From positions 1 to 64,000 of the forward strand of contig CANJUF010000001.1 in assembly GCA_947477745.1 (NCBI GenBank): a DNA stretch of 64,000 nucleotides, given 5' to 3'. The notes under the pieces are model-generated. The model had not been told where the DNA came from and did not search any database. It saw only the letters and a list, made by a program, of their open reading frames with translations. This stretch comes from Sphingomonadaceae bacterium (GTDB lineage: Bacteria > Pseudomonadota > Alphaproteobacteria > Sphingomonadales > Sphingomonadaceae). The position numbers were made by a program, and so were the translations under genes. Shown piece after piece: positions 17,395 through 27,179 of the stretch. Numbering within the stretch: position 1 is the first letter of the stretch; every line of letters starts with the position of its first letter.

Positions 17395-18654
17395 ATGACC
17401 CAAACCTATTCCGACGAGCCTTATATCTGCATCACCGCAGATTCGCATGCCGGGGCGAACCACGCGACCTACCGCGAATATCTCGATCCCAAGTACCGCG
17501 ATCAGTTCGACGAGTTCCGCTCGGGCCGCAAGAGCGGCATGATGGCCTTGCAGTCGAAGAAGCACAAGAACTGGGAAACCGAGGTTCGCCTTGCCGATCT
17601 CGATGCTGACGGCACCTGCGGCGAGATCATCTTTCCCAACACCGTGCCGCCGTTCTATCCGGCCGCCTTCCACCTCTCGCCGCCGCCCAAGCCCGAAGTC
17701 TACGAATTGCAACTGGCGGGCGCACAGGCCCACAACCGCTGGCTGAAGGACTTCTGCGACGAAGCGCCCGAGCGGCGGGCGGGCATTGCACTGATGCACC
17801 TCAACGATATCGACGATGCGATCAAGACGGTCGAATGGGTGGCGAAGAACAATCTTCGCGGCGGCGTGCTGCTGCCATCGCCGCCCGACGACATGTGGAA
17901 CGTGGTTCCTCCGCTCATGAGCCGCGAATACGACCGGCTCTGGGCTGCGATCCAGGACCATGACATCACCGTGAACCAGCACTCCGGCGGCGGCGCGCCC
18001 GACTACGGCAAGCACCCGGGTTCGATGGCGCTATGGTTCAACGAGATGATGTTCTTCTCGCAGCGCAATTTCAAAAGCCTGATCTGGGGCGGCGTGTTCG
18101 AGCGTTTCCCCAAGCTGCGCTTCATCGTCACCGAGGCCGGCTGCGACTGGGTGCTGCCGGTGCTTGAAGGCATGGACGGCATCTGGCGCTCGATGAAGCA
18201 CGGCAACGCCGGCGAACTGCACTTCGACGATGCCGACGTCCTGCCCGAATCCCCCAGCTTCTATGCCAAGCGCAACTGCTATTACGGGGCGAGTTTCCCT
18301 GGCCGCAACGAGATCGACGGGCGCTATGAACTGGGCGTCGAACATGTGCTGTGGGGCAGCGACTATCCGCACCTCGAAGGCACCTATCCGGATTCGCGCA
18401 TGGCGATGCGGGTGGCGTTCCACGACCTGCCCGAGGACGAGGTTCGCGCCATGCTCGGCGGTAACGCGGCCAAGCTCTACAATTTCGACATGGAAGCGCT
18501 CATGCCGCTGGCGGCCAAGCTGGCTGTGATGCCCAAGGACGTGGCCAAGCCGGTGACCGCCGACGAGATCCCCGAAGATGCGCGCGCGCCGTTGCTGCTC
18601 AAGACCCGCCGGGAATTGCGCGGCGAGGCGTATGAGGTGGTCGGTCTGCACTGA
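17395..18654 (+). CDS. Amidohydrolase-2 family metal-dependent hydrolase
   Basis: 419 residues. Start taken at the ATG at 17395, nine bases after AAGAGG; the ATG at 17386 sits directly on that site. ITADSHAG gives the N-terminal metal strand, NQHSGGG a central His, and WGSDYPHLEGTYPDSR the conserved Asp and signature near the C-terminus. Distantly related to 13723-14856, but about 40 residues longer, with a C-terminal extension of about 50 residues. It lies 26 bases before the acyl-CoA ligase, so cleavage may yield the acid that is then activated. Confidence 0.82.
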   Translation: MTQTYSDEPYICITADSHAGANHATYREYLDPKYRDQFDEFRSGRKSGMMALQSKKHKNWETEVRLADLDADGTCGEIIFPNTVPPFYPAAFHLSPPPKPEVYELQLAGAQAHNRWLKDFCDEAPERRAGIALMHLNDIDDAIKTVEWVAKNNLRGGVLLPSPPDDMWNVVPPLMSREYDRLWAAIQDHDITVNQHSGGGAPDYGKHPGSMALWFNEMMFFSQRNFKSLIWGGVFERFPKLRFIVTEAGCDWVLPVLEGMDGIWRSMKHGNAGELHFDDADVLPESPSFYAKRNCYYGASFPGRNEIDGRYELGVEHVLWGSDYPHLEGTYPDSRMAMRVAFHDLPEDEVRAMLGGNAAKLYNFDMEALMPLAAKLAVMPKDVAKPVTADEIPEDARAPLLLKTRRELRGEAYEVVGLH

Positions 18655-18680
18655 TCCGGCAACCGGGTCCGGGGCAGACC

Positions 18681-20162
18681 ATGGCTGAAATGCTGCTGGG
18701 CGACTTGCCCGAAGCCCAGGCGGCTCGCCTTGGCGCGGACAGGTGGGCCATCCGGCACGGCGAGGACGTGCTCACCTGGGGCGCTCTCGCCGACCGGGTG
18801 CGCCGCCGCGCGCATGCCTTGGCGTCTGCCGGGATCGGCTTGGGTGACCGGGTCGTGCTCGCCCTGCCTAACTGCAATGCCCTTTTCGAGCTGACCTTTG
18901 CGCTGTGGAAGCTGGGTGCAACCCCGACCATGGTTTCGGCCAGGCTGCCGAGGGCCGAACTGGAATCGATCCTCGAGCTTGCCGAGCCTCGTGCGGTGAT
19001 TGCCGCCGATCCCGCCTTGCGCGAGGCGCTTGGCGCACTGCCTCCCGAGTTCGGCAGCGACCACCCTGACGGGTCCCCGCTCGAAACCCGGCTCTCACCG
19101 TGCTGGAAAGTGATGACCTCGGGAGGCTCGACCGGCAGGCCCAAGCTGATCGTCGATCATGGCCCGGCGAAACTGGACGGGGCGGTGTTCAACCAGCTGG
19201 GCATTCCGGACGACGGCGTTCTGCTCAACGCGGGTCCGCTCTATCACAACTTCCCCTTCGCCACCGCGCACATCGGCCTGCTGAAGGGCTGTTCGGTCGT
19301 CGGCATGGAGAAGTTCGACGCCGAGCTGTTCCTCAATCTGGTCGAGCGATACCGCGCGCAGTGGGTGACACTGGTGCCGACGACGATGAACCGGGTGGCC
19401 CGGCTGCCGCGACCGGTGCTGGATAGCCGCGACGTTTCCTCGCTCGAAGCCGTGTGGCACACGGCGGCGCCGATGCCGCCTTCGCTCAAGCAGTTCTGGA
19501 TGGACTGGCTCGGCGCGGAGCGCATCTGGGAAATTTACGGCGGCTCGGAAGGCTTTGCGACGACGCAAATCAGCGGAACCGACTGGCTGACGCATCGCGG
19601 CTCGGTGGGCAAATGTGTCGGCGGCGAAATCCTCGTCCGCAGCGAAAACGGCGAAGCCCTGCCCCCCGGCGAAGTGGGCGAGGTTTACATGCGCCGCAAT
19701 GGCGTCTCGCCCGACCAATCGACCTATCACTATGTCGGGGCGCAATCGCGGCGACTGCCCGACGGGTTCGAAAGCTTCGGCGATTTCGGTTGGGTGGACG
19801 AAGAGGGGTTCCTCTACATCGCCGACCGCCGCACCGACCTGATCCTGTCGGGCGGGCGCAATGTCTATCCAGCCGAAGTGGAATCGGCGCTGCTCGGGCA
19901 CGAAAGGGTTGCAGAAGCAATCGTGATCGGCTTGCCCGACGCGGATCTTGGCGCCCGCGTCCATGCCATTGTCAGGCTCGAACAAGGCGCTGCGGCAAGC
20001 GCTGCAGATTTGATCGATTTCGCGCGGGAGCAACTGGTCGCCTACAAGCTGCCGCGAACGATCGAGTTCACTGCGGAGCCGCTTCGCGACGAAATGGGCA
20101 AGGCAAGGCGCAGCCGCCTGCGCGAGGAGCGCATAGCCGCGATGGAGCAGCCGTCAGGCTAA
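18681..20162 (+). CDS. AMP-forming acyl-CoA ligase
   Basis: 493 residues. The adenylate-forming P-loop TSGGSTGRPK is at 146-155, YGGSEG is the A5 motif, GDFGWVDEEGFLYIADRRTDLILSGGRN the A7-A8 hinge, and EMGKARR carries the catalytic lysine (about 476). The order resembles bile-acid/aromatic acid CoA ligases. It converts a carboxylic acid to an acyl-CoA with ATP. It ends the rightward unit, and its stop overlaps by 4 bases the stop of the convergent S9 peptidase gene. Confidence 0.9.
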   Translation: MAEMLLGDLPEAQAARLGADRWAIRHGEDVLTWGALADRVRRRAHALASAGIGLGDRVVLALPNCNALFELTFALWKLGATPTMVSARLPRAELESILELAEPRAVIAADPALREALGALPPEFGSDHPDGSPLETRLSPCWKVMTSGGSTGRPKLIVDHGPAKLDGAVFNQLGIPDDGVLLNAGPLYHNFPFATAHIGLLKGCSVVGMEKFDAELFLNLVERYRAQWVTLVPTTMNRVARLPRPVLDSRDVSSLEAVWHTAAPMPPSLKQFWMDWLGAERIWEIYGGSEGFATTQISGTDWLTHRGSVGKCVGGEILVRSENGEALPPGEVGEVYMRRNGVSPDQSTYHYVGAQSRRLPDGFESFGDFGWVDEEGFLYIADRRTDLILSGGRNVYPAEVESALLGHERVAEAIVIGLPDADLGARVHAIVRLEQGAAASAADLIDFAREQLVAYKLPRTIEFTAEPLRDEMGKARRSRLREERIAAMEQPSG

Positions 20163-22099
20163 TTCGCAGGGTTGTGCTTCTGGACGAAGCGCATCGCTTC
20201 CTCCAGCATCTGCTTGCGGGTCGCAGCCTTCGAGAGCCAGTGATCCTCTTCGCTCAGCGTGACCAGCTCGAACGGTTTCCCCGCGGCTGCGAGCGCCTCC
20301 GCCATCCGGGTGGACTGGTTGTAGGCCACCACCGTATCGTCCTTGCCATGGATCAGCAGGATTGGCGCATCGGCACTTTGCGCATGTCGGCGCGGAGACA
20401 CTTCGGCAAATTTCGATCTGTCTCCCAAGGCTTCGAGATAGTTGCGGCGAGCCATCTTGTTCATGCCGCTCTCGGTGTAGTCCAGCCAGTACATGTCCTG
20501 GAGATCGCTTACAGGCGCGACGGCCACCGCGCAGCGGTAAAGCGCGCGCTGCAGGGTGACCCCAGCAAGAGCGGCATAACCTCCGTAGCTAGCGCCCATG
20601 ATGCAGGCGCGCGTGGGATCTGCAATGCCGCGCTTCACGAGTTCGGCCAGCCCGTCCGAAATGTCAGTTTGCATCTTGCGTCCCCACTGACCGTCGCCGG
20701 CCATGCGAAACGCCATGTCGCGATTGGTGGAGCCGCGAAAGTTGGGCTGGGACACCGCATAGCCGCGCGAGGCGAAAGCCTGTGCCCACCAATTGAAGGT
20801 TTCGACGTCATGCGACGACGGCCCGCCATGCGGCAGCATGATCACCGGCAGGTTCTTGGCCGCGATGCCCGGCGGCAGGGTCAGGATGCCGTCAAGGGCA
20901 AGACCGTCGCCTGCCATGTATTCCACGGTGGACACAGGGCCGACCATATCTGGATGGATCAGCGGCCTTTCGTATCCGATGGGGTCCGCACGCGAGTGCG
21001 TCATGTCGATGGAGTAATAGGTACCGCTTTCGCGGTTGCCGCGCGTCAGGACGATGAACTTGCTGTAATCGGGGGTGGAATCGACGATCGTGGCGTCGAG
21101 CTTGGGAAAGGCGCGGTAAACCGCGCTGAAAATCTTTTGCAGGCGCGGATCGAACAGGACCGGCTTGGTCTTTCCGCCGTCGAACGCGAGATAGCCGAGC
21201 AGGGTGGAATCGGTCTGGCTTATCAACAGGGCATCGGGCGTGGCATTCGCCATCGGTTCGCTCGCCGGACCGCCCGCGAGCGGCACCTCGAACCACCGGG
21301 TCATACCTGCCTGGCTGTCGGCCAGGCTGTACAGCGCGGTATCGCCCGTCCGTCCGAACGAGATCAGGCCGACGTTGCCCATCGGATCGGCGCCGCGCGC
21401 GATCTCTCTGCCCGCCTTGTTGCGGAGCGACCAGGCCCCGCTCTCCGCAAGGTCGAATGTAGCAACGACATTGCCCTGCGTATCGACCAACCAGTCGCGC
21501 GATTGGTTCTCCTTTGCCGCGTCGCCGACCTCCCTGACCTGATTGCTCTCCAGATCGACCGCGTAAAGGAAGGGCCTACCGTGATCGAACTCCCAGCCGG
21601 TCCGGTCCGGGCTCCGCTTGTATTTGATGCCGGCGTAGAAGCCTTTCCAGCGCCCCTCGATCTTGCGCAGGCCATAGCTACCGAACACGGCCTTGCTGAG
21701 CCAGGGCGTATCGGCGAACACGTAATTGCGCTGTTTCGTCGTCAGATTGAGCGCGATCGTGCTGAACAATTCGGCCTTTCTCGCCGTAAATCCCTGCGGA
21801 AGATCGTAGGAGTCGCTCTTTTCAAGGACGATGATGTCGTCGCCCACCCAATCGAGCCTGCGAACCTTCATATCCAGGATCGGCGTGACCGAAATCAGCG
21901 CGCCGTTCTCTGTGACAAGCAGTTTCCTGTCTTGCTTGATGCGGCTGACTGCGGCGATGCGCTTGCCGTCGTGCGAGATCGCCACGCTTTCCACGCTCGG
22001 CAGATCGCCATAGGCGCTCAGCGGGGCAGGCTCGGCCGCGAACGAGGGTGTCGACAGGGCAAGCAAGGCAATAGTGAGCCCGGCCACTCTCGTCCTCAT
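20159..22099 (-). CDS. S9-family (prolyl oligopeptidase-like) serine peptidase, exported
   Basis: 646 residues from the ATG at 22099 (GGAG site). A signal peptide, MRTRVAGLTIALLALSTPSF, is followed by a beta-propeller-like half (about 25-380) and an alpha/beta-hydrolase domain. The catalytic serine is in GASYGGY (about 502), Asp in GKDDTVV (about 586) and His in EEDHWLS (about 620). Periplasmic action on short peptides or amides or esters is expected. It is last in the leftward unit deacylase-TauD-amidohydrolase-peptidase, 28 bases after the amidohydrolase. Confidence 0.88.
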   Translation of the reverse strand: MRTRVAGLTIALLALSTPSFAAEPAPLSAYGDLPSVESVAISHDGKRIAAVSRIKQDRKLLVTENGALISVTPILDMKVRRLDWVGDDIIVLEKSDSYDLPQGFTARKAELFSTIALNLTTKQRNYVFADTPWLSKAVFGSYGLRKIEGRWKGFYAGIKYKRSPDRTGWEFDHGRPFLYAVDLESNQVREVGDAAKENQSRDWLVDTQGNVVATFDLAESGAWSLRNKAGREIARGADPMGNVGLISFGRTGDTALYSLADSQAGMTRWFEVPLAGGPASEPMANATPDALLISQTDSTLLGYLAFDGGKTKPVLFDPRLQKIFSAVYRAFPKLDATIVDSTPDYSKFIVLTRGNRESGTYYSIDMTHSRADPIGYERPLIHPDMVGPVSTVEYMAGDGLALDGILTLPPGIAAKNLPVIMLPHGGPSSHDVETFNWWAQAFASRGYAVSQPNFRGSTNRDMAFRMAGDGQWGRKMQTDISDGLAELVKRGIADPTRACIMGASYGGYAALAGVTLQRALYRCAVAVAPVSDLQDMYWLDYTESGMNKMARRNYLEALGDRSKFAEVSPRRHAQSADAPILLIHGKDDTVVAYNQSTRMAEALAAAGKPFELVTLSEEDHWLSKAATRKQMLEEAMRFVQKHNPAN

Positions 22100-22127
22100 T
22101 CTTCGCTCTCCGCCCGTCTTCGTACAG

Positions 22128-23171
22128 CTATTCGATATCCAAGCCGTAGAACCGCGAAGCCGTCTGTGCAAACAGGTCCGCCTTTTCGTCCGCAGATGTA
22201 TTGGCGCAGACCCGCTTGAACGCATTCCACAGTGCGGAATAGCTGCCCGAGCCGCCGTCGGTCGGGTAATTGCTCTCGAACATGCAGCGGCGCGCGCCGA
22301 ACGCCTCGATCGCGGTCTCGAACCATGGCCGCCATTCGCGGGCGAGTTGTTCGGACGATGCGGGAGGGTCCTTCCGGAACGAGGGAAAGCCGTTGATTGG
22401 CATGCCCAGCCCGCCGAGCTTGATGAACACGTTCTCGCACGTGGCGAGCCCGGCGATATTCGCCTTCCACCTCGCGAACACCTCCTCGCGCCGCCCTGAG
22501 TAATGTCCGACGCCCAGCGGCGCGCCGGTGTGATCGAGCACGATCGGCTGATCGGGGAAGGCGCGCGCCAGTTCGGCCAGCTGAGGTATTTGCGGCTCCA
22601 GCAGCCATGCATCGTAGGTAAGGCCAAGATCGCCCAGCACCGCGAACCCCTCGCGGAATTTCGGCTCAGCCATCAGCGCCGGGTTGCCGTGCGCAAACAT
22701 CGGCACATGCGGATCGTGAGTGAGGTGGTTGCGAATGCCCTTGAAGCGCCCTCCCCCCGCCGCGATCTGTGCTTCGAGCACGTCGCGCACCGCGCCGCCC
22801 AGCATCAGTTCGGCATAGCCGACGATCCCGGTGCAGGCGCGCATCGGCCCAAAGCGTCCGCTGGCGTACATCGCCGCAACGCCGTTTGCGAATTCGACCT
22901 CGCCTACCACCCGCATTGGGTCTGCCGGATCGGCGCGGTACATCGATCCGCACTCGGCATAGACCGTGGCGATCACGTTATGGCCCTTGGTCAGGTCCTC
23001 GTGCAGTTCATCGAACAGGTAGCGCGGGATCTCGCGGCGGACATGGTTGAACGGATTCTCGTCGCCTTGCCTTGACGCCGTATCGGCAGGCGTTTCCAGC
23101 CACAGATGATGGTGCGGATCGACGATCGGCAGATCGGGTTCGAGCGCAGGCTCGGGCGGCAGTTTCGCCAT
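22128..23171 (-). CDS. Amidohydrolase family protein (PF04909-type)
   Basis: 347 residues. VDPHHHLW gives the N-terminal His pair, VLDHTGAP a further His, and FESNYPTDGG sits where the catalytic Asp usually lies (here with Asn-Tyr, Asp following). The layout is that of lactonase-like amidohydrolases such as 2-pyrone-4,6-dicarboxylate or fuconolactone hydrolases. Starts one base after the stop of the TauD-type gene, so translation is coupled. It may hydrolyse a lactone or ester made by that oxygenase, which is inference. Confidence 0.82.
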   Translation of the reverse strand: MAKLPPEPALEPDLPIVDPHHHLWLETPADTASRQGDENPFNHVRREIPRYLFDELHEDLTKGHNVIATVYAECGSMYRADPADPMRVVGEVEFANGVAAMYASGRFGPMRACTGIVGYAELMLGGAVRDVLEAQIAAGGGRFKGIRNHLTHDPHVPMFAHGNPALMAEPKFREGFAVLGDLGLTYDAWLLEPQIPQLAELARAFPDQPIVLDHTGAPLGVGHYSGRREEVFARWKANIAGLATCENVFIKLGGLGMPINGFPSFRKDPPASSEQLAREWRPWFETAIEAFGARRCMFESNYPTDGGSGSYSALWNAFKRVCANTSADEKADLFAQTASRFYGLDIE

Positions 23172-23172
23172 G

Positions 23173-24051
23173 TCAGAGCGAGGTCCCCGGCCACGGCTCG
23201 GTATCGAGCACGGTGACGCGCTGGAGGTGGCGGAAGTGGCCGGGGTAGTCGAACGCGGCGTAATGCTGAGTGGAGCGGTTGTCCCACATCACGACCGTGT
23301 TCTCCTGCCACGAGACGCGGCACTGGTTCTCGGGAACCCGCGCGCGGTCCGAGAGCAGCTTGATCAGCGCATAGCTTTCGTCGCGCGGCAGGCCCTTTAT
23401 CGCATGGGTGTAGGACTGGCTGACGTAGAGCACCTTCTCGCCGGTCTCGCGATGCGTCTGCACCAAGGGATAGGTCTTGGGCGGATACTTCTGCATGAAC
23501 TTGGCGATCAGTTCCTCGGTGACATTGGCGTTGTGCAGCACGATGCCGAGGTCGAAGCGGTGGATGCCCTGCATGCCCTCGATGGCCACCTTGAGCCACG
23601 GCGAGAGCCGATGGTAAGCCGCCGTCATATCGGCGATGATCGTGTCGCCGCCGATGCCGGGGCACTTCTTCATCAGCGCGATGGCGCCCGCCACCGGCGG
23701 GTTGGCATAGGGCACGTCCTGGTGGAAGAATGCCTCGCTTTCGGAATTGTCCGATCCGTCGCGCTTGATCACCAGCAGTTCGGGCCATTCCTGCTCGGAT
23801 CCGGACGGACGCGGCAGCGCATCGAGCGGGCCGAAATATCTGCCGAAACGGACATGCTGTTCCTCGCTCAAGGGCTGGTCGCGGAACAGAAGCACCTTGC
23901 GCCTCAGCCACAGCGAACGCAGAAATGCGACGGTTTCAGTGTCCAGTTCGGTGCACAGGTCCAGCCCCGCCACCTCGGTGCCGATGGTGGGTTGCAGATG
24001 AGTGAGCGTGACGCCCTGCGGCAGGTCGAGGCCGGTCAGAGCGTCAGGCAT
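23173..24051 (-). CDS. TauD/TfdA-family 2-oxoglutarate-dependent dioxygenase
   Basis: 292 residues from the ATG at 24051, eight bases after AAGGA; it overlaps the deacylase stop by 8 bases. The Fe(II) triad is present: His110 and Asp112 in FFHQDVPY, His263 in RSTQHYAAF, with Arg residues for 2-oxoglutarate just after (GHFRHLQRVT). Typical reactions are hydroxylation and oxidative release of sulfite or glyoxylate from sulfonates or aryloxyalkanoates. Cluster genes give no sign of sulfur use. An ATG at 24060 is an alternative start. Confidence 0.88.
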   Translation of the reverse strand: MPDALTGLDLPQGVTLTHLQPTIGTEVAGLDLCTELDTETVAFLRSLWLRRKVLLFRDQPLSEEQHVRFGRYFGPLDALPRPSGSEQEWPELLVIKRDGSDNSESEAFFHQDVPYANPPVAGAIALMKKCPGIGGDTIIADMTAAYHRLSPWLKVAIEGMQGIHRFDLGIVLHNANVTEELIAKFMQKYPPKTYPLVQTHRETGEKVLYVSQSYTHAIKGLPRDESYALIKLLSDRARVPENQCRVSWQENTVVMWDNRSTQHYAAFDYPGHFRHLQRVTVLDTEPWPGTSL

Positions 24052-25792
24052 GATCTGCATCCTTGCTGTCCGCCGGGATTGGCACAGTGCGCGTCGCCTC
24101 GCCGGGCTTGAGGATCGCGCCGGGTGTCGCCCCGGTCCATGTCCCATTGCGGATGATCTCGGTGCCGCCGACAATCACCCGCTCGATGCCTTTGGCATCC
24201 GCGTAAAGGCGCGCACCGCCGCCGGGCAGGTCTTCGCGCATGTAGGTCTCGCCCACGCCGATGCTGTCGGGATCGAACAGCACCAGATCGGCATGCCAGC
24301 CCTCGGCGATCCGGCCCCGGTCCTTGAGCCCCATGAATGTCGCGGGCTTGAGCGTCACCTGATGCACCGCCTCTTCCAGGCTCACCGCGCCGTGCTGCCT
24401 TGCGCCCGAGCCGATCAGTTCGGTGGTGATCGCGAAAGTATCGATCATGTCGAGATGCGCGCCCGCGTCGCTGCCGCCGACCACGGTGCGCTCGTCGAGC
24501 CACAGCTTGGCGCGTTCGGGGAAGGCCTCGTCCTTGTCGGCCTTGTATCCGGGCATGAACACGGTCCTGAGATCGTCGGTGAGCGCAATGGCGACGAACA
24601 TGTCGAAGGCCTCGCGGCCCTGCTCGGCGGCAATCTCGTCCACCAGCCGCCCTTCGTAGGCCCGGTTCGCCTGCGAATGCACCGAGGCGACCTTCATCGC
24701 GCCGAAGTTGCCCATACTGGCCATAATCCCGGACATCGAGGCCGCGCCCGCTTTCAGCCTCTCGCGCCAAGCCGGATCGAGCAATGCCGCCTTGCGTTCC
24801 TCGATCGGCAATTTGAACAGCGCGCCCCATTCGGGCATCGAGTTCAGCAAGGTGCCGGTGATGAAGTTGACCCGCGTGCGCGGCGTCTGCGGCAGGGTCA
24901 GGCCCACCACCCGCGCGCCCCTGGCCGCCGCGTGATCGCTGGCGCCAAGCTGCATATCCACCCTCTCGTACTCTTCGGGCGTGAGCTGCGACAGGCTCAT
25001 CAGGTTCCAGTTGACTGGTCGTCGCGCCGCCAGCGACACATCGGTGAGGATCTCGTAAGTCTCGGGCGTGAAGTTGAGGCTGGGCGGCGCGATCTCGGCG
25101 ATTGTGCCCTCGAACTCGGGCAGCACGGCAAAGAGCTGCAGGATCTCGTCCATGCTGGCGTGGCGCGAGGGGACCGGATCGGCATTGCCGTCAAAATGGG
25201 TCTCCGAAAGGCTGGTCGAAAAGCCGAGCGCGCCTTGCGAAATCGCCTCGCGCAGCAAGGCCTTCATCGTGTCGACCTCGGCCTGCGTGGCCTCGCTGCC
25301 CACCGCGCGCGTCCCCATCACCTTGCGGCGCAGCGCCGAATGGCCGCACAGGAACCCGGCGTTGATCGCCAGCTTGCCCTCAAGCTTGCCGAGATAGTCG
25401 CCGAAGCTCTCCCAATCCCACGGCACGCCTGCTTCCAGTGATTCCAGCGGCATGCCCTCGACTCGCGCGAGCATCGGCATCAGGTAAGGCGCGGTCTCCG
25501 GCGTGAGCGGCGCAATCGAAAAGCCGCAGAAGCCGCCGAACACCGTGGTGACGCCGTGGAACGATGACGGGCTCAGCGTTGGATCCCACAGCGCCTGCGC
25601 ATCGTAATGGGTGTGCACGTCGAGAAAGCCCGGCGAGACGATCAGGCCCGAAGCGTCGATCACCTCGCGCGCGTCCTGATGCCCGGCAGATACCCCCGAG
25701 ATGCGCCCGCCAGTGACATAGACATTGGCCGCAAACCGCACCGATCCCGTCCCGTCGATGACAGTGCCGCCGGTGATCGCCAGATCGTGCAT
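24044..25792 (-). CDS. N-acyl-D-amino-acid deacylase-type amidohydrolase
   Basis: 582 residues from the ATG at 25792, close behind a GGAGGGA site; ATGs at 25804 and 25837 are in frame but less well placed. VHTHYD (His60, His62) follows SPGFLD, GHSALRR and VGGSDAGAHLD supply further metal and catalytic residues. It is a divergent paralogue of 15087-16805. First gene of a four-gene leftward unit, facing the CoA transferases at 25920 across 127 bases. Confidence 0.85.
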   Translation of the reverse strand: MHDLAITGGTVIDGTGSVRFAANVYVTGGRISGVSAGHQDAREVIDASGLIVSPGFLDVHTHYDAQALWDPTLSPSSFHGVTTVFGGFCGFSIAPLTPETAPYLMPMLARVEGMPLESLEAGVPWDWESFGDYLGKLEGKLAINAGFLCGHSALRRKVMGTRAVGSEATQAEVDTMKALLREAISQGALGFSTSLSETHFDGNADPVPSRHASMDEILQLFAVLPEFEGTIAEIAPPSLNFTPETYEILTDVSLAARRPVNWNLMSLSQLTPEEYERVDMQLGASDHAAARGARVVGLTLPQTPRTRVNFITGTLLNSMPEWGALFKLPIEERKAALLDPAWRERLKAGAASMSGIMASMGNFGAMKVASVHSQANRAYEGRLVDEIAAEQGREAFDMFVAIALTDDLRTVFMPGYKADKDEAFPERAKLWLDERTVVGGSDAGAHLDMIDTFAITTELIGSGARQHGAVSLEEAVHQVTLKPATFMGLKDRGRIAEGWHADLVLFDPDSIGVGETYMREDLPGGGARLYADAKGIERVIVGGTEIIRNGTWTGATPGAILKPGEATRTVPIPADSKDADHA

Positions 25793-25919
25793 CGCTCCCT
25801 CCATTACAGGAGTGCCACCATTCCAGATGCACGGCACCCGCTCAAGGCGATTCCGCTAATTCAATTGGGTTGCGGATTTGACCGAACCTTCGCAATGTCC
25901 AACGCGAGGAGAAATTCAG

Positions 25920-27179
25920 ATGCCCCGAGGCCCCGTTTCCGTCCCCGACCGCGTACCCCATGCCAACGAAGGCAAGGCTGCGCTCACCGGCATTCGCGTA
26001 GTCGATTTCAGCCGGATGCTGTCAGGCCCATTCGGCACGCAGATCCTCGGCGATCTTGGCGCGGAGATCATCAAGGTCGAGGATCCGGGCAAGGGCGACG
26101 ATACCCGCATTGCCCCCGCCAATCCGGCGCTGGGCGGCGAGAGCTACTTCTACCTGTCGATCAACCGCAACAAGAAGAGCGTCGCGGTCGACATGCGCAG
26201 CGAGGAAGGGCGCGCTGTGGTGCTCGATCTGATCGGGACGGCGGATGTTCTGGTCGAGAATTTCACCACCAAGGTGATGAAGCGCTTCGGCCTCGACTAT
26301 GCGAGCATCAAGGACCGCTTTCCGCGCCTGATCTATTGCTCGATCTCGGGCTACGGGCGGATAGGCAGCCATGCCGATGCGGCGGGCTTCGATTCGGTCG
26401 TGGCGGCGGAGGCTGGCGTTCACTGGCTCAATTCGCTGCCGAACTCGAAGCCGGTGCTCGGCGCAGTGCCCTATACCGACACCACTGCGGGCATGAACGC
26501 CGCCATCGGCATTCTTGCCGCACTCCACGCCCGCAATGCCAGCGGCAGGGGCCAGCATGTTGACATCGCCATGTACGACACCGCGCTGGCTAACCTTTCC
26601 TACAAGGGCTACGAATACCTCGCCTCTGGCAGCGACCCCATGCTGACCCCGCGCCAGAACTCCGGCCCGCGCGGCGAATTCGACACTGCCGACGGGTCGA
26701 TCGTCATCACCACGCACAACGACAAGGCCTTCGGAAACCTGGCGCGGGCCTGCGGCCATCCCGAATGGATCGAGGACGAGCGGTTTTCGAGCTTCATGGG
26801 CCGGATGCGGAACGGCGAGGCGCTGCTCGAGCTGTTCCGCCCGGTGATCGCCAGCCAGACCAGCGCCTATTGGTCGGAGAAATTCAAAGCGGTCGCGATC
26901 CCTTGCGGCATAGTGCGCTCGCCCGGCGAGGCGCTGACCTGCGACTACACGCAGGAGATGAACCTTGTGCATGCCCTGCCTCACCCGACAGCGGGCACGG
27001 TGCCTTCGATCGCGCATCCCTATCGGCTGAGCGAAACGCCGGGCAATGCCCCGGTCGCCGCGCCTTTGCTGGGCCAGCACACCGGTGAGGTTCTGGCCGA
27101 ACTGCTCGGCTATGACGAGGTCAGGATCGCGGCGCTGGCGAGCTCGGGCTCCATCGCCTTGCGGGAAACAGGCGAATGA
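25920..27179 (+). CDS. Family III CoA transferase (CaiB/BaiF)
   Basis: 419 residues from the ATG at 25920 with a GAGGAG site; an upstream frame start at 25878 lacks one. Family features: VVDFSRMLSGPFGTQILGDLGAEIIKVE near the N-terminus, DVLVENFTTKVMKRFGLD, and AGFDSVVAAEAG holding the likely catalytic Asp. Such enzymes move CoA from one acid to another without ATP. Its TGA overlaps the next start (ATGA), so two CoA transferase-like proteins are made together; a heterodimer or sequential roles are possible. Confidence 0.88.
   Translation: MPRGPVSVPDRVPHANEGKAALTGIRVVDFSRMLSGPFGTQILGDLGAEIIKVEDPGKGDDTRIAPANPALGGESYFYLSINRNKKSVAVDMRSEEGRAVVLDLIGTADVLVENFTTKVMKRFGLDYASIKDRFPRLIYCSISGYGRIGSHADAAGFDSVVAAEAGVHWLNSLPNSKPVLGAVPYTDTTAGMNAAIGILAALHARNASGRGQHVDIAMYDTALANLSYKGYEYLASGSDPMLTPRQNSGPRGEFDTADGSIVITTHNDKAFGNLARACGHPEWIEDERFSSFMGRMRNGEALLELFRPVIASQTSAYWSEKFKAVAIPCGIVRSPGEALTCDYTQEMNLVHALPHPTAGTVPSIAHPYRLSETPGNAPVAAPLLGQHTGEVLAELLGYDEVRIAALASSGSIALRETGE

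Noticed and set aside
19454-22219. Open frame of 921 codons on the + strand
   Set aside because: It crosses the acyl-CoA ligase in another frame and lies antisense to the S9 peptidase and the amidohydrolase end; composition is Arg-rich and no domain is visible. It is a GC-driven shadow.
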